Source of the DNA: a virus
DNA length: 38,233 bases
Direction: 5' to 3' (one strand)
Virus record (IMG/VR): IMGVR_UViG_3300031857_000540
Coordinates: 1 to 38,233 of that record
Part shown: positions 9,062 through 19,609 of the stretch, piece after piece
Layout of the letters: the number at the start of each line of letters is the position of its first letter
Numbering within the stretch: position 1 is the first letter of the stretch
The notes under the pieces: generated by a model
Told to the model about the DNA's origin: nothing
The model's database searches: none
Seen by the model: only the letters and a program-made list of their open reading frames with translations
Position numbers and translations under genes: made by a program

Positions 9062-9667
9062 TTATCTATATGGTTCTCCACCGACCCAAAGTACAAATGA
9101 TTTACGAGTACCTTTAGTTACGGGTTTGACTCTATGTAAATAAAAAGATGGGAATATCACAACAACACCCTTACCCCTTGGAGCTTGAGTGGCTCCAGCT
9201 CCCAACATAAATTCTAAATCACCACCCTCATACTCATCTGGACCTGAAAGTTGAACTGTTACTGATACTTTTCTTTGATTCTGAATTCCAATACCACAAT
9301 CCATGTGCCAATCGTAGTGACCACCACCTTCGTAATATTCGGTATATTGAATCCGTTCTCGCATATGAGTCAAATCAAGTTTCCACATAAATTGATTTGC
9401 TTCAGAAATCATATTATGTAATTTAGAATACACCCATTCCCACTTTTCATTTTGTGGACACCATTTTACTGATGATTTTCGATAAGTCTCATTCTTTCGG
9501 CTAACGTTGTCTTGACCAATAGCAGCTTCTTCAAACTTTAAATCTGAAGTCAATTCTTCGATGGTCTTCAACTCTTCAGGTGTAAACCCTTCGTGAAACC
9601 AATAATAATTTGTGTAATTCACATCCAAACGATGTGGGTCTCGGTCAAATTTAAATCCATTTTCCAT
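9062..9667 (-). CDS. 2-oxoglutarate/Fe(II) dioxygenase, prolyl 4-hydroxylase-like
   Basis: A 201-residue single-domain dioxygenase with the full metal and cosubstrate set visible: His121-Met-Asp123, His178 and Arg188 in GTRKSFVLW. The GGHYDWHMDCG segment, EYEGGDLEF and PSFYLHRV strings are characteristic of the prolyl 4-hydroxylase/PKHD superfamily found in many T4-like phages from water. Such enzymes use 2-oxoglutarate and O2 to hydroxylate a protein or small-molecule substrate. It is the first gene of a three-gene operon placed directly after a giant collagen gene, so hydroxylation of collagen residues is a reasonable inference. However, Pro in the phage collagens is nearly always in the X position, not the Y position favoured by animal P4H, so the true target residue is open. 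No clear Shine-Dalgarno site. Confidence 0.88.
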   Translation of the reverse strand: MENGFKFDRDPHRLDVNYTNYYWFHEGFTPEELKTIEELTSDLKFEEAAIGQDNVSRKNETYRKSSVKWCPQNEKWEWVYSKLHNMISEANQFMWKLDLTHMRERIQYTEYYEGGGHYDWHMDCGIGIQNQRKVSVTVQLSGPDEYEGGDLEFMLGAGATQAPRGKGVVVIFPSFYLHRVKPVTKGTRKSFVLWVGGEPYR

Positions 9668-9685
9668 AACTTATATTCTTTTAAT

Positions 9686-9692
9686 ATAAATA
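9686..9692 (-). promoter_or_regulatory. TATTTAT element before the collagen-modification operon (putative late promoter)
   Basis: The coding strand reads CCATATTTATATTA, 18 bases before the dioxygenase start. This gives the three modification enzymes their own expression signal, separate from the collagen gene upstream. Confidence 0.6.
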
Positions 9693-9707
9693 TGGAATCT
9701 AAACTTA

Positions 9708-12700
9708 TTAGAACAAATATTTGTAAGTTTCTACAATCCAAACACGGTCACCATTTACCCAACCATGTTTTTTGAATGTTAATTTTTGTAAAGAATTATC
9801 CCACTCAAAATAACCACCAGCAAGTTCATTACCCTTATCGCCTTTTGCATTTGTACCACCTTGAGCGCCTTGGTTACCTTGACCCCCAACAGCACCATCA
9901 TACGTTCCTTCAGGAGCAGCGGGAGCGGAACTTCCTTGAGCTCCAGTAATACCCTTTACACCTTGAGCTCCTTGAGCGCCAGTAGCACCAGCAGCACCTT
10001 GAGCACCTTGGTGACCTGTATTTCCCTTTGTACCTTGAGCGCCTTGAGGACCAGTAGCACCAGCAGCACCTTGAGCGCCTTGGTTACCCTTTGTACCAAC
10101 AGCACCTTGAGCACCTTGAGCGCCGGTAGCACCTGCGGAACCCTGAGCTCCTTGAGCACCAGTAGCTCCTTGAGCTCCTTGAGCGCCAGTAGCACCAACA
10201 GCACCCTGAGCGCCTTGGTTACCCTTTGTACCAACAGCACCTTGAGCACCTTGAGCGCCGGTAGCGCCCGCAGCACCTTGAGCGCCGGTAGCGCCCTTTG
10301 AACCAGTAGCACCTTGAGCCCCTTTTGTTCCATGGATACCGTTAGGAGTTTCAGTTATGGATAGGCCTGTGAAATATCTCCAAGCGCCGGTTGTTCCTGA
10401 TGGAGCATATCCAACGTACCAATGATGTTCTCCGGTTGCGTCTGCTGTGGACGTAAATGAATATTTCTTTCTATACCATGTTAGTGTAGTACCAAGTTCG
10501 GATGAATATAAATCTTTTTGGTCTATAATTGTTCCATCTTCTACACCAGTAGAAAAGTGACCACCACCACTAGCAAATTGCCTCATGTGGAACATACCAT
10601 AATTTGCACCACTACCAGCCCAGTTTACATCGTAAGCTACCCAAATTTCAAGGGTATAGTCAGTAGATGGTTTTACAAAAAATTCAGTAACTTGATATTC
10701 AGCAGCACCAGAGCTATCTTGTCGAAGTACATAAGCAGAATTAGCCGATTGTGGATTATTAGATAATCCAAATGCTTGAGTAGTAGCATTATGACCCGTA
10801 TAATACAAGTCTATATTGTTAGCAGCACCAATTGCAGCAAAGTTAGGGTCTAACACTTTATTACCAGCATAACCTTGAGCACCTTGAGCACCTTGGTTAC
10901 CGGTGTTTCCTTTAGGACCTGTAGCACCTGCGGCTCCTTGAGACCCCTGATTACCTTGTGCTCCAACATTTCCGGTTGAACCAATACCACCACCTGAACC
11001 AATAAGTCCGGTAGCCCCTTGAGCACCTTGTGAGCCGGTAGCCCCTTGAGCCCCAGTAGCACCTGCGGCTCCTTGAGCACCCGTAACTCCAGTAGCACCC
11101 GTATTTCCTTTTGGTCCAGTAGCACCTGCGGCCCCTTGAGAACCAGTAGCACCCTGACCCCCACCTACACCTGTATTTCCTTTAGCACCCGTAGCACCAG
11201 CAGCTCCTTGAGAACCAGTAGCACCTTGAGAACCTTGAACACCCTTGTTTCCTTTAGCACCAGCAGCACCACCACCACCACAATAGAAATCTAAATAGGT
11301 GTTATTATTTGATGTACCATATGTAGCATTATCACACGTTAAATTTGTAAGAACAATTGTGAATCGCTGATTACCTGAATCATATGTATTGGATACAACT
11401 TGGAATTCACCAAATGCTGGGTCTGGAAATCCTTGACCAATATCAAGTCTACATCCATTATTTACCGTGATTAAATATGAATATCTATCCGTACTGGTAA
11501 ACCAAGAATATCTACTAACAACTATAGTAGTTAGTGAACATGAATTTGTGTTATTAAATGATATTTGACCAGTACCAACCGCACCGGAAGTTGCTTGCCA
11601 ATAAGTTGATAAGGTAGTTGGTGTTGTTCCCGGAGCACCTTGAGCACCGGTAATTCCTTTAGGGCCCGTAGCACCTGCGGCTCCTTGAGACCCCTGATTA
11701 CCTTGTGCTCCAATGGTTCCAGTAGGACCAACACCCCCACCCGAACCAATAAGTCCGGTAGCACCTTGAGAACCTTGTGGGCCGGTGGCTCCTTGTGGAC
11801 CAGTAGCACCAGCAGAACCTTGTGAACCGGTAGCTCCTTGTGGGCCGGTAGAACCCGTGTTTCCTTTAGGACCTGTAGCACCAGCAGCTCCTTGAGAACC
11901 TTGAACGCCAGTAGCACCTTTCGGACCTTGAGCGCCAGTAGCACCTGCAGCTCCTTGAGGACCTGCGTTACCTTGAGCACCTATAGCACCAGTAGCACCC
12001 GTATCACCACTTCCACCTAAAATACCTTTTGAACCTTGTGGACCTGTTGCTCCCGTACTTCCTTTTGAACCAGTATCACCAGTAGCGCCTTGTGGACCTT
12101 GAGGGCCGGTTGGGCCTTGAGGGCCAGTTGGGCCGGTTGGGCCTGTATTACCTTGAGAACCAATCGGACCTAATGCACCTGACCTACCAAGTTCAGATGT
12201 ATATTGATACCAAGTACCACCACCCGATTCAGATGGACGTTTCCAAAAGACTCTCATACCTTCACCACCACCATATTCTTGAGTTCTTACCAAAAATGAA
12301 TAAGCAGTGCCAGCGGTTAATGAAATTGTACCTGTAGTTGTTCCCAATGCTGGAGTACCTCTACCACCATAAAATGATGCTACAATAGTTCCATTAATAA
12401 ATAAATCAATTGAGTCATCGGATTCCGCTGTAAAAGTATATGTTCCGGTTTCGGATGGTATAAACGTCCCCCAAGCTCTAACGGAAAAGAATTCACCTGA
12501 ATTTGGAACACTTACCCCAGCACCAGTCAATGTAGTATAGGATGTCCAATCAAGAATTGTTGCGGCATTTACAATACCTTGTGAGTGTAATGTTGAATTT
12601 GTATATGCAGCATCGAAGAACTTACCAAAGTCATTTGAGTTTGTTGGATAAACACCATATTGTGATGTAGAACCATTTCCGGCATGAGTTGACCATACTT

Positions 12701-15188
12701 GATAGTTTAAAGTAGCAGAACCAAACGCAGTACCCTTTTGACCTTGTGGGCCAGTACCACCTTGAGCACCCGTTGCGCCAGTAGCTCCTTGTGGGCCAGT
12801 AGCCCCTTGTGGGCCAGTAGCCCCTTGAGCTCCAGTAACACCAATATCTCCCTCTCCACCAGTAGTACCAACAGCACCTGTAGTTCCTTTTGCACCCGTA
12901 CCACCTTGAGCGCCCGTTGAGCCGGTAGCACCTTGAGGGCCGGTAGCACCTTGAGGACCTTGAGGGCCAGTAGCTCCTTGAGGACCTGTAGCTCCTTTAT
13001 TACCCTGTGGACCTTCACCACCTTGACCACCAGTAGCACCAGTAGTTCCTTTTGAACCAGTCCCACCTTGTGGACCTTGTGGGCCAGTTCCACCTTGTGG
13101 GCCGGTGGCACCTTGTGGGCCGGTGGCACCTGTAGAACCTTGAGCGCCGGTAGCACCTGTTGGACCAGTACCACCTTGTGGACCTTGTGGACCAGTACCA
13201 CCTTGAGCTCCGATAGCCCCTTGAGCTCCAGTAGCACCTTGTGGGCCAGTTGGCCCAGTACCACCCTGAACGCCTTGAGAACCTTGTGGGCCGGTAGACC
13301 CCTGTGCTCCTTGAGCTCCTTGGTCACCAGTTATACCAATAGCACCATAATTGTTACACCACTTTACATCTTGTACAGCAGCATTACCTGAATAAAACGA
13401 TGAATCTAAATAGAATGTTGCGCCAGCACCATGGTTTACACTTCGTCTGATAACACCATCTAAAATATAATGTACATACTGACCATCGTAGTATATAGCA
13501 AATGTAGTTACACCATTTGTGTATCCAAATGATAAATCGGTTACAAAGTTACAACTCTCATAAATTTGAACACCACCACCGGCATATGGATACCATGCGT
13601 AATCTATAGAACAATAAGAAGCATCAGCAGCAGGGTCGGTATTTAAACCAACCATTTTATATGTGTAGTTTGTAGATTTAAATTCTACATATGCGCCAGC
13701 GCCATATCCTAAATCAGAATATACACCACCACCCCAAGAACCAGCACCTTGTTTTGCAAATGATTGAACAGCTGTATTGTTGTTTGTTATTGCGACTGCT
13801 TGTCCGTTGTTAGTTGATGGATACGAACATCCCTCATATCCTTGTGGACCGGTAGCTCCTTGTGGACCAGTAGCGCCAGTACCACCTTGTGGACCGGTAG
13901 CACCAGTAGCACCTTGTAACCCCTCTCCACCGAAATCACCTTGTACGCCAGTTGGGCCTGTAGCACCGGTGGCGCCTTGTGGGCCTGTAGCACCTTGTGG
14001 GCCAGTAGGGCCTCCGTTACCACCAAATCCGGTGATACCTTTCGGACCTTGTACACCAATTTCACCTTGTGGTCCGGTTGCTCCAACTGCTCCGGCTGGA
14101 CCCGTAGAACCACCACTACCTTTAGTACCCTTGAGACCAGCAGGCCCTAAAGCACCTTGAGCACCAACAGCACCGGTTGGTCCCGGAGGTCCTCCAGAAC
14201 CACCAACACCTACCGCACCTTGAGCTCCCTGCGGGCCGTTTGCTCCTTTTGGACCAACAGCACCTTGAGAACCGCGTGAACCGGTTGGACCTGTAGAGCC
14301 GGTAGCACCTTGAGGGCCGGTAGCTCCAGTTGGACCAGTACCACCTTGTGGACCAGTACCACCTTGTGGGCCAGTAGGACCGGTATTACCCGTAATACCT
14401 TTTGAACCTTGAGGGCCTGTTGGACCGGTTGATGTATCAGGGTCACCACTTGGACAAGCACCACAACCACCGCCAAAACAAGATTGTACATTGACTGTAA
14501 TATCACCACCATTGTAGTTATCGTATGGCGGCCCGATATCACCTTCACGGTTGAATTCCATAACCGAATAACAACAACCATCATCCATGACAACAGCATC
14601 ACCACAACCACAAACTCCGTTTATCTCCCAGTAATTACCACCAGGATTACTATCGTAAACATTACCACCGCTACACCCAGGGTCACATGGTTGTAACACC
14701 CACCAACATGGGTTATTATGAACTATATAACCATTTAAAACATATACGTCATCAGGTTCTATATTGATTCTATATAAAGTTTCAGTATTAGTTTCAGTAT
14801 ATGCATCTTGCAGCAATTCTTCTGAAAAAGAACCACTTTCATATTTTATTAGATAATCAACACCTACTTGTAGGTCTTGTGATTTTTTAAATCTATAGGT
14901 GTTTGTTGAATCTTTTACAAGAATAATTTTACCATACCCAACTGATAATGAATCGTTGAATACCGCAAATTCTTCGGCAGACGCGCCCATGTTTTTAGCT
15001 ACAACCGATGCTGATGTAATCTGAATTCCAGCTAAAGAAGAACCAGTCCAATTTGTGGATGATAATTCCGAATAATCTACACCCGGTAAGTGTACAGCAG
15101 CAACTAAACTACCTGTGGTAATGTTCTGAAGTTGTTCAGAACCACCACCCCATAAATTGACTAATTGATTCCCTTTAAATCCTGACAT
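9708..15188 (-). CDS. Giant collagen-like fibre protein with Hint-like N-terminus and PA14 domain
   Basis: At 1826 residues this is the largest protein in the window. In order: a Hint-like module (1-158), a Cys-rich segment (about 159-250, some 14 Cys), then five Gly-Xaa-Yaa collagen tracts (roughly 253-451, 616-820, 1003-1187, 1302-1443, 1620-1783) separated by globular domains. The first (about 452-615) looks like a beta-sandwich lectin. The second (about 821-1003) is a PA14 domain, seen from [19 protein letters not shown] and the closing [10 protein letters not shown]. The third (about 1187-1302) is unrecognised. The fourth (about 1443-1620) resembles a jelly-roll carbohydrate-binding module. 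A 43-residue cap ends the chain. The collagen tracts are rich in GPT, GPQ and GAT triplets, with Lys in Gly-Xaa-Lys positions. Probably a long trimeric fibre that binds host glycans. The modifying-enzyme operon follows at once. Confidence 0.87.
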   Translation of the reverse strand: MSGFKGNQLVNLWGGGSEQLQNITTGSLVAAVHLPGVDYSELSSTNWTGSSLAGIQITSASVVAKNMGASAEEFAVFNDSLSVGYGKIILVKDSTNTYRFKKSQDLQVGVDYLIKYESGSFSEELLQDAYTETNTETLYRINIEPDDVYVLNGYIVHNNPCWWVLQPCDPGCSGGNVYDSNPGGNYWEINGVCGCGDAVVMDDGCCYSVMEFNREGDIGPPYDNYNGGDITVNVQSCFGGGCGACPSGDPDTSTGPTGPQGSKGITGNTGPTGPQGGTGPQGGTGPTGATGPQGATGSTGPTGSRGSQGAVGPKGANGPQGAQGAVGVGGSGGPPGPTGAVGAQGALGPAGLKGTKGSGGSTGPAGAVGATGPQGEIGVQGPKGITGFGGNGGPTGPQGATGPQGATGATGPTGVQGDFGGEGLQGATGATGPQGGTGATGPQGATGPQGYEGCSYPSTNNGQAVAITNNNTAVQSFAKQGAGSWGGGVYSDLGYGAGAYVEFKSTNYTYKMVGLNTDPAADASYCSIDYAWYPYAGGGVQIYESCNFVTDLSFGYTNGVTTFAIYYDGQYVHYILDGVIRRSVNHGAGATFYLDSSFYSGNAAVQDVKWCNNYGAIGITGDQGAQGAQGSTGPQGSQGVQGGTGPTGPQGATGAQGAIGAQGGTGPQGPQGGTGPTGATGAQGSTGATGPQGATGPQGGTGPQGPQGGTGSKGTTGATGGQGGEGPQGNKGATGPQGATGPQGPQGATGPQGATGSTGAQGGTGAKGTTGAVGTTGGEGDIGVTGAQGATGPQGATGPQGATGATGAQGGTGPQGQKGTAFGSATLNYQVWSTHAGNGSTSQYGVYPTNSNDFGKFFDAAYTNSTLHSQGIVNAATILDWTSYTTLTGAGVSVPNSGEFFSVRAWGTFIPSETGTYTFTAESDDSIDLFINGTIVASFYGGRGTPALGTTTGTISLTAGTAYSFLVRTQEYGGGEGMRVFWKRPSESGGGTWYQYTSELGRSGALGPIGSQGNTGPTGPTGPQGPTGPQGPQGATGDTGSKGSTGATGPQGSKGILGGSGDTGATGAIGAQGNAGPQGAAGATGAQGPKGATGVQGSQGAAGATGPKGNTGSTGPQGATGSQGSAGATGPQGATGPQGSQGATGLIGSGGGVGPTGTIGAQGNQGSQGAAGATGPKGITGAQGAPGTTPTTLSTYWQATSGAVGTGQISFNNTNSCSLTTIVVSRYSWFTSTDRYSYLITVNNGCRLDIGQGFPDPAFGEFQVVSNTYDSGNQRFTIVLTNLTCDNATYGTSNNNTYLDFYCGGGGAAGAKGNKGVQGSQGATGSQGAAGATGAKGNTGVGGGQGATGSQGAAGATGPKGNTGATGVTGAQGAAGATGAQGATGSQGAQGATGLIGSGGGIGSTGNVGAQGNQGSQGAAGATGPKGNTGNQGAQGAQGYAGNKVLDPNFAAIGAANNIDLYYTGHNATTQAFGLSNNPQSANSAYVLRQDSSGAAEYQVTEFFVKPSTDYTLEIWVAYDVNWAGSGANYGMFHMRQFASGGGHFSTGVEDGTIIDQKDLYSSELGTTLTWYRKKYSFTSTADATGEHHWYVGYAPSGTTGAWRYFTGLSITETPNGIHGTKGAQGATGSKGATGAQGAAGATGAQGAQGAVGTKGNQGAQGAVGATGAQGAQGATGAQGAQGSAGATGAQGAQGAVGTKGNQGAQGAAGATGPQGAQGTKGNTGHQGAQGAAGATGAQGAQGVKGITGAQGSSAPAAPEGTYDGAVGGQGNQGAQGGTNAKGDKGNELAGGYFEWDNSLQKLTFKKHGWVNGDRVWIVETYKYLF
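14715..15188 (-). other. Hint-like (intein/hedgehog fold) module at the start of the 1826-residue collagen
   Basis: Residues 1-158 end in [15 protein letters not shown], closely resembling the C-terminal blocks F and G of inteins and bacterial intein-like domains, with the terminal His157-Asn158. Residues around 84-114 ([19 protein letters not shown], then a DLQVGVDYL segment) look like the block B region, where a signal ...G...(h)...L..GD is usual. I see no catalytic Cys or Ser at a domain start and no Thr-x-x-His motif, so protein splicing is unlikely. The next residue is Asn159. The call rests on motif shape. Confidence 0.6.
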
Positions 15189-15201
15189 ATAACCTTTTTA
15201 A

Positions 15202-18200
15202 TTAGTATGCTGAACCACTTAAATACATATGAACCACATATGTGTTTCCACCATTGTTAAATGTTAAATACCCACGAGTTGCGTTCCACGAAAGTCCCGG
15301 AGATACACCACTAATCAAAGTACCAAGAGCAGCATCGCCCTTTTGACCTTTAGCACCTTGAGCGCCGGTAGCGCCGGTAGCACCTTGAGCTCCTTGAGCT
15401 CCAGTAAAGTTTGAACCAACAGCGCCTTGAGCTCCTTGAGGACCTACAGCACCTTGAGCACCTTGAGGTGAAGCACCTTGAGCGCCAGTAGCACCTTGAG
15501 CACCTTGAGCACCAACAGCACCTTGAGCGCCAGTAGGAGATGCTCCTTGAGCGCCGGTAGCACCTTGAGCGCCAACAGCACCTTGAGCGCCAGTAGCACC
15601 TTGTGGTGAAGCACCTTGAGCACCAGTAGAGCCAGTTGGACCTACAGCACCTTGAGCACCTTGAGGTGAAGCACCTTGAGCGCCAGTAGCACCTTGAGCA
15701 CCTTGAGCACCAACAGCACCTTGAGCGCCAGTAGGAGATGCTCCTTGAGCGCCAGTAGCACCTTGAGCGCCAACAGCACCTTGAGCGCCAGTAGCACCTT
15801 GTGGTGAAGCACCTTGAGCACCAGTAGAGCCAGTTGGACCTACAGCGCCTTGAGCACCTTGAGGTGAAGCACCTTGAGCACCAACTGCGCCTTGAGCGCC
15901 AGTAGCACCGGTAGCTCCTTGAGCCCCTTGAGGTGAAGCCCCTTGAGCGCCAGTAGCACCTTGAGCACCCGTTGGTCCTGTCGCACCTTGTGAACCTTGA
16001 GGACCTGTAGAAGTCGAACCTTGTAAACCTTGGGCACCAGTAGCACCTTGTGACCCCTGAGCTCCTTGGGGTGAAGCACCTTGAGCGCCGGTAGCACCTT
16101 GAGCACCAGTTGGGCCAGTTGGTCCGGTAGGACCTTGAGCTCCGGTAGGACCTACTCCTCCTTGAGCGCCTGTAGAGCCAGTAGCACCTTGAGCTCCTTG
16201 GGGTGACGACCCCTGAGCACCCGTAGCACCTTGAGCACCTTGAGCACCCGTAGCACCTTGTGGTGAAGCACCTTGAGCGCCGGTAGCACCTTGAGCACCG
16301 GTAGCACCTTGAGCACCTTGAGCACCTTGAGGTGAAGAACCTTGAGCGCCAGTAGCACCTTGGGCTCCGGTAGCACCTTGGGCTCCGATTGTACCCTGTG
16401 GTCCTTGAGCTCCACTAGCACCTTGAGCACCTTGAGCGCCGGTAGCACCTTGCGGTGAAGCACCTTGAGCACCAACAGCACCTTGAGCTCCAGTTGGACC
16501 AGTTGGTCCGGTAGGACCTTGAGCACCCGTTGGGCCGGTAGCACCTTGAGCACCCGTTGGGCCGGTAGCACCTTGAGCACCTTGAGGTGAAGCACCTTGA
16601 GCCCCAGTAGCACCTTGAGCACCTGTTGGACCTACAGCACCTTGAGCACCTTGAGGTGAAGCACCTTGAGCGCCAGTTGCACCAGTAGCACCTTGAGCGC
16701 CAGTAGCACCTTGTGGTGAAGCTCCTTGAGCACCAGTAGCACCTTGAGCGCCCGTTGGGCCGGTTGGGCCAGTTCCACCAGTATTTCCTTTATCACCTTG
16801 AACTCCTTGAGGGCCGGTAGCACCCTGAGCTCCTTGAACACCTTGTGGGCCAGTAGTACCTTGAGCACCCGTTGGACCAGTAGCACCTTGAGGGCCGGTC
16901 GGTCCCGTTGGACCGGTAGCACCTTGAGCGCCTTGAGATCCCGTAGCACCTTGAGCTCCCGTAGAACCCGTAGCACCTTGAGCTCCAGTAGAACCCGTAG
17001 CACCTTGAGGACCGGTAGCACCTTGAGCTCCAGTAGAACCAGTAGCACCTTGAGGGCCAGTAGCACCTTGAGCGCCTTGAACACCTTGTGGGCCGGTTGG
17101 GCCAACAGAACCTTGAGCACCAGTAGCTCCTTGTGGACCGGTAGCTCCTTGTGGACCTGTACCACCTTGTGCGCCGGTAGCCCCCTGAGCACCAGTTGGA
17201 CCAGTACCACCCTGTGCGCCAGTAGCACCTTGAGCACCTTGAACACCTTGTGGGCCGGTTGGGCCAACAGAACCTTGAGCACCAGTAGCACCTTGAGGGC
17301 CGGTTGAGCCGGTTGGACCAGTACCACCTTGAGCACCAGTAGCGCCCGTTGGACCAGTACCACCTTGAGCTCCGACAGCCCCTTGAGCTCCAGTAGCACC
17401 TTGTGGGCCGGTTGAGCCGGTTGGACCAGTTGGACCAGTACCGCCCGTAGCACCTTGAGCGCCGGTAGCTCCTTGTGGGCCGGTTGGGCCGGTTGGGCCA
17501 GTTGGTCCAACAGCGCCTTGTGGGCCGGTGGAACCAGTAGCCCCGGTATTGCCTGTAGGACCAGTTGGTCCTTTAGCTCCTTGAGGACCGGTTGGTCCTA
17601 AATTTCCTTTTGAACCTTGAGGGCCCGTTGGACCAGTAGCTCCTTGAGGACCAGTTGGTCCGGTAGCACCCTGAGCTCCTTGTGGGCCGGGACCACCAGT
17701 TACCCCTTGAGGACCTTTAGCACCCGTTGGGCCGGTAGCACCTTGAGCGCCCGTTGGACCAGTACCACCTTGAGGACCAGCGGGTCCCTGAGCTCCTTGG
17801 TTTCCTTGAATACCTTGGGGACCGGTAGCACCAGCAGGTCCTTGTGGACCAGTAGCACCTTGAGCACCCGTTGCGCCCGTATTACCCTTATCACCGACAG
17901 TTCCTTGTGGGCCAGTACCACCTGTAGCACCTTGAGCTCCTTGTGCGCCCGTAGCACCAGCGGTACCCGTAGCACCTTGAGCTCCTTGAGCTCCAGTAGA
18001 ACCTGCGGGTCCGGCAGAACCTTGAGCTCCTGTGGCTCCCGTTGGTCCAGTCGGTCCTACACCACCTTGAGCGCCGGTAGCTCCTTGTGGGCCGGTTGGG
18101 CCGGTTGGACCTGCGGGACCTGCGGGGCCGGTAGGACCAGTACCACCAGTATCACCCTTTTGACCTTGTGGGCCGGTTGGACCGGTTGGGCCGGTATTGT

Positions 18201-18615
18201 GTACAAGTAAACTACCTACAAAATAATTGTGGTCTGGCTCAACAGTAATTGATATAGTTTGTATAGTCTCATTAACTACTTCTAAATTTGTAATAGTTAA
18301 TGGGGTTGAATCTTTACTAAATAAATTTAGCGAAGAATAATTTTCTTCAGTTGGAGTCACCCAAGTTCCAGCAGTTGTATATACTGAAAGGTCTGATGAT
18401 GCTTTAACTATCTGACCATTGGAAAGAGTAACTTTAATGTATGTGGTTAATTCTACATCACGAACTTCCGTAACTTCAGACGTTGATTGTTGTGATGTTT
18501 GTGTATTGTATGAATCAACAAAACTACCAGATTGTATATGGTAAAAGAATGGACATGAATTACCATTGATAACCACACCTTCTATCGAATTATGTAAACT
18601 ATGTATAGCGCTCAT
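15202..18615 (-). CDS. Collagen-like fibre protein with Hint-like N-terminus
   Basis: A 1137-residue protein with three parts: a Hint-like module (1-140), an almost unbroken collagen-like region of about 950 residues built from [12 protein letters not shown] and GAV triplets, and a 40-residue C-terminal cap that ends in a beta-rich [15 protein letters not shown] segment, probably a trimer registration or tip domain. Lys occurs in the Y position in GDKG, GAKG, GSKG and GQKG triplets, the usual lysyl hydroxylase context, and Thr is frequent in the Y position. The C-terminal half is broken 16 times by Ser-Pro-Gln or Ser-Pro-Thr insertions that make Gly-x4-Gly steps. It lies 13 bases upstream of the 1826-residue collagen in the same operon. 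Likely a fibre or whisker component. The repeats make the assembly here uncertain. Confidence 0.87.
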   Translation of the reverse strand: MSAIHSLHNSIEGVVINGNSCPFFYHIQSGSFVDSYNTQTSQQSTSEVTEVRDVELTTYIKVTLSNGQIVKASSDLSVYTTAGTWVTPTEENYSSLNLFSKDSTPLTITNLEVVNETIQTISITVEPDHNYFVGSLLVHNTGPTGPTGPQGQKGDTGGTGPTGPAGPAGPTGPTGPQGATGAQGGVGPTGPTGATGAQGSAGPAGSTGAQGAQGATGTAGATGAQGAQGATGGTGPQGTVGDKGNTGATGAQGATGPQGPAGATGPQGIQGNQGAQGPAGPQGGTGPTGAQGATGPTGAKGPQGVTGGPGPQGAQGATGPTGPQGATGPTGPQGSKGNLGPTGPQGAKGPTGPTGNTGATGSTGPQGAVGPTGPTGPTGPQGATGAQGATGGTGPTGPTGSTGPQGATGAQGAVGAQGGTGPTGATGAQGGTGPTGSTGPQGATGAQGSVGPTGPQGVQGAQGATGAQGGTGPTGAQGATGAQGGTGPQGATGPQGATGAQGSVGPTGPQGVQGAQGATGPQGATGSTGAQGATGPQGATGSTGAQGATGSTGAQGATGSQGAQGATGPTGPTGPQGATGPTGAQGTTGPQGVQGAQGATGPQGVQGDKGNTGGTGPTGPTGAQGATGAQGASPQGATGAQGATGATGAQGASPQGAQGAVGPTGAQGATGAQGASPQGAQGATGPTGAQGATGPTGAQGPTGPTGPTGAQGAVGAQGASPQGATGAQGAQGASGAQGPQGTIGAQGATGAQGATGAQGSSPQGAQGAQGATGAQGATGAQGASPQGATGAQGAQGATGAQGSSPQGAQGATGSTGAQGGVGPTGAQGPTGPTGPTGAQGATGAQGASPQGAQGSQGATGAQGLQGSTSTGPQGSQGATGPTGAQGATGAQGASPQGAQGATGATGAQGAVGAQGASPQGAQGAVGPTGSTGAQGASPQGATGAQGAVGAQGATGAQGASPTGAQGAVGAQGAQGATGAQGASPQGAQGAVGPTGSTGAQGASPQGATGAQGAVGAQGATGAQGASPTGAQGAVGAQGAQGATGAQGASPQGAQGAVGPQGAQGAVGSNFTGAQGAQGATGATGAQGAKGQKGDAALGTLISGVSPGLSWNATRGYLTFNNGGNTYVVHMYLSGSAY
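15443..15838 (-). repeat. Two tandem copies of a 198-base unit in the collagen coding region
   Basis: 15443-15640 and 15641-15838 are the same 198 bases (66 codons) with one difference found by eye (CCGGTAGC against CCAGTAGC, plus strand). Each unit encodes two Ser-Pro-Gln and one Ser-Pro-Thr interruptions. The near identity points to a recent tandem duplication in frame. Confidence 0.85.
18196..18615 (-). other. Hint-like module at the start of the 1137-residue collagen
   Basis: Residues 1-140 contain a block B-like strand pair ([19 protein letters not shown], then TTAGTWVTP, residues 61-88), as in the intein pattern of a sequence-G-sequence, catalytic Thr-x-x-His, and a Gly-Trp step, but the His is absent (Ser-Ser-Asp-Leu instead). 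The module closes with [16 protein letters not shown] at 125-140, a near-classic block F/G ending in His139-Asn140, followed by Thr141, an allowed +1 residue. Collagen triplets begin immediately after. No N-terminal catalytic Cys is in place. Confidence 0.65.
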
Positions 18616-18623
18616 TTTATACC

Positions 18624-19307
18624 TTATGTAAATGGTTGAATCTTGTATGTTATCATCAACGTATATAAGTCACAAGTATTTGTGTTTTTATTCAATTCAA
18701 ATTCAATTTTATCACCACGTTGAAATGAATATCCAGACCCAAATGCAAAATCATAAACAGCATATTGTGTACTTGCTAATGCGTTAGTAACAGGAGTGCC
18801 AACAGTCGCAGCATTTACATATGGTTGAATTGTATAATTAGCGGTTGTGGTATTTGTTTGACCAACCATCAATTGAATTGTATGGACGAATCCAGCATAA
18901 GGAGCTATCCAAGTTCCATATGGTGATTGTGCGGGTTGTAAATCTGATATGATTGCCAATGGTGAAAACCCATCAGGTTGACCTCTGTGTTCTACAGGTA
19001 TCAACGTGGTTACAATGTCATATCCTTGTAATAATTCATTATTTACAACACGAGTTTGCACTACACCACCCGAACCGGATACAAATATCCGTGTTGATGT
19101 TGTGCTTGTAGCAGCAGATGTTAATATTAAACCAGTAAACGTAGGAGCATCGCTCGTCTGAAGTCCTAAATCAATATTAGAACCATTTACCGTTAAATTA
19201 CCCTGTGAGGGTGATGATATAGCGGAAGCGGATACAAATCCGGTCCCACCGAAATTAAGTTGACTGGCACTTGAGCCAGATACTATGACTTTTTTCCAAT
19301 TTGGCAT
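18624..19307 (-). CDS. Fibre-associated protein sharing modules with the 508-residue neighbour
   Basis: A 227-residue protein. Its first 20 residues ([20 protein letters not shown]) nearly repeat the start of the protein encoded at 19798-21324, and residues about 25-60 ([11 protein letters not shown], then NIDLGLQT) repeat that protein's segment near residue 345. The C-terminal 130 residues form a different, beta-rich domain with a Gly-Tyr-Ser-Phe-x-Arg-Gly-Asp turn near residue 198, suggesting a trimeric fibre tip or receptor-binding head. No family was recognised with confidence. It lies 8 bases upstream of the 1137-residue collagen, and it has its own TATTTAT element 90 bases upstream, so it leads the collagen operon. 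Confidence 0.75.
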   Translation of the reverse strand: MPNWKKVIVSGSSASQLNFGGTGFVSASAISSPSQGNLTVNGSNIDLGLQTSDAPTFTGLILTSAATSTTSTRIFVSGSGGVVQTRVVNNELLQGYDIVTTLIPVEHRGQPDGFSPLAIISDLQPAQSPYGTWIAPYAGFVHTIQLMVGQTNTTTANYTIQPYVNAATVGTPVTNALASTQYAVYDFAFGSGYSFQRGDKIEFELNKNTNTCDLYTLMITYKIQPFT

Positions 19308-19397
19308 ATTCCATTTCCTTTACTGCGGTTGGTAACACTTTCGTGCCCACTTCCCTTTCGGGCCAACATTAAAAGTAGTTTTTTCTATTATACTACA

Positions 19398-19404
19398 ATA
19401 AATA
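19398..19404 (-). promoter_or_regulatory. TATTTAT element before the collagen operon (putative late promoter)
   Basis: The coding strand reads CTCTATTTATTGTA, 90 bases before the 227-residue gene and just after a terminator, so it probably starts the transcript that covers both collagen genes. Confidence 0.6.
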
Positions 19405-19420
19405 GAGTTTTATAAAATAA

Positions 19421-19446
19421 AAAATCCCCCTATGATGGAGGATTTT
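19421..19446 (-). terminator. Rho-independent terminator after the 58-residue gene
   Basis: On the minus strand the 10-pair stem AAAATCCTCC/GGGGGATTTT with loop ATCATA (one G-U pair) runs directly into a T-rich stretch (TTATTTTAT). It overlaps the last codons of the 58-residue gene and sits before the next TATTTAT element. Confidence 0.75.
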
Positions 19447-19606
19447 CTTTGGAATCATGTTTCACTTGTAATAGTGCAATTTCTTTTTCTATTTTATTAA
19501 GAAGTGTTGCGATTGTGACCGCTTCAACCCCTTTAATATCTAATTTATGAATAGCAAATTTTATAATAGCAAAATCAGCTTCAGTAAATCCTTCGTATGG
19601 TTTCAT
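19430..19606 (-). CDS. Small uncharacterised protein, 58 residues
   Basis: The frame runs ATG to TAG and encodes MKPYEGFTEADFAIIKFAIH and on, ending NPPS. It is helical and amphipathic (residues 8-48), with no membrane segment or recognised motif. It starts three bases after the stop of the 56-residue gene (19610-19780), so the two are probably translated together. Its stop lies inside the stem of a terminator. I do not recognise it. The compact packing and good codon content support a real gene. Confidence 0.65.
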   Translation of the reverse strand: MKPYEGFTEADFAIIKFAIHKLDIKGVEAVTIATLLNKIEKEIALLQVKHDSKENPPS

Positions 19607-19609
19607 AAC

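Noticed and set aside
9713-9740. Weak inverted repeat after the 1826-residue collagen (AAACTTA/TAAGTTT) as a terminator
   Set aside because: The stem is short, AT-rich, has a long loop and no T-run. I do not call a terminator there.
15340-18190. Regular short repeats that look at first like a CRISPR array
   Set aside because: The period follows 9-base collagen codon triplets, not a fixed repeat with unique spacers, and the frame is open throughout.
9861-18210. Many long open frames on the plus strand and in other frames across the collagen genes, rich in Ser/Thr/Leu
   Set aside because: They are reflections of the Gly-Xaa-Yaa codon repeats. They lack ribosome sites, have no domain pattern, and lie opposite clear collagen coding.
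14715-18615. Active self-splicing inteins in the collagen genes
   Set aside because: No N-terminal Cys/Ser junction with an N-extein, no Thr-x-x-His block, and no endonuclease. At most C-terminal cleavage is possible.
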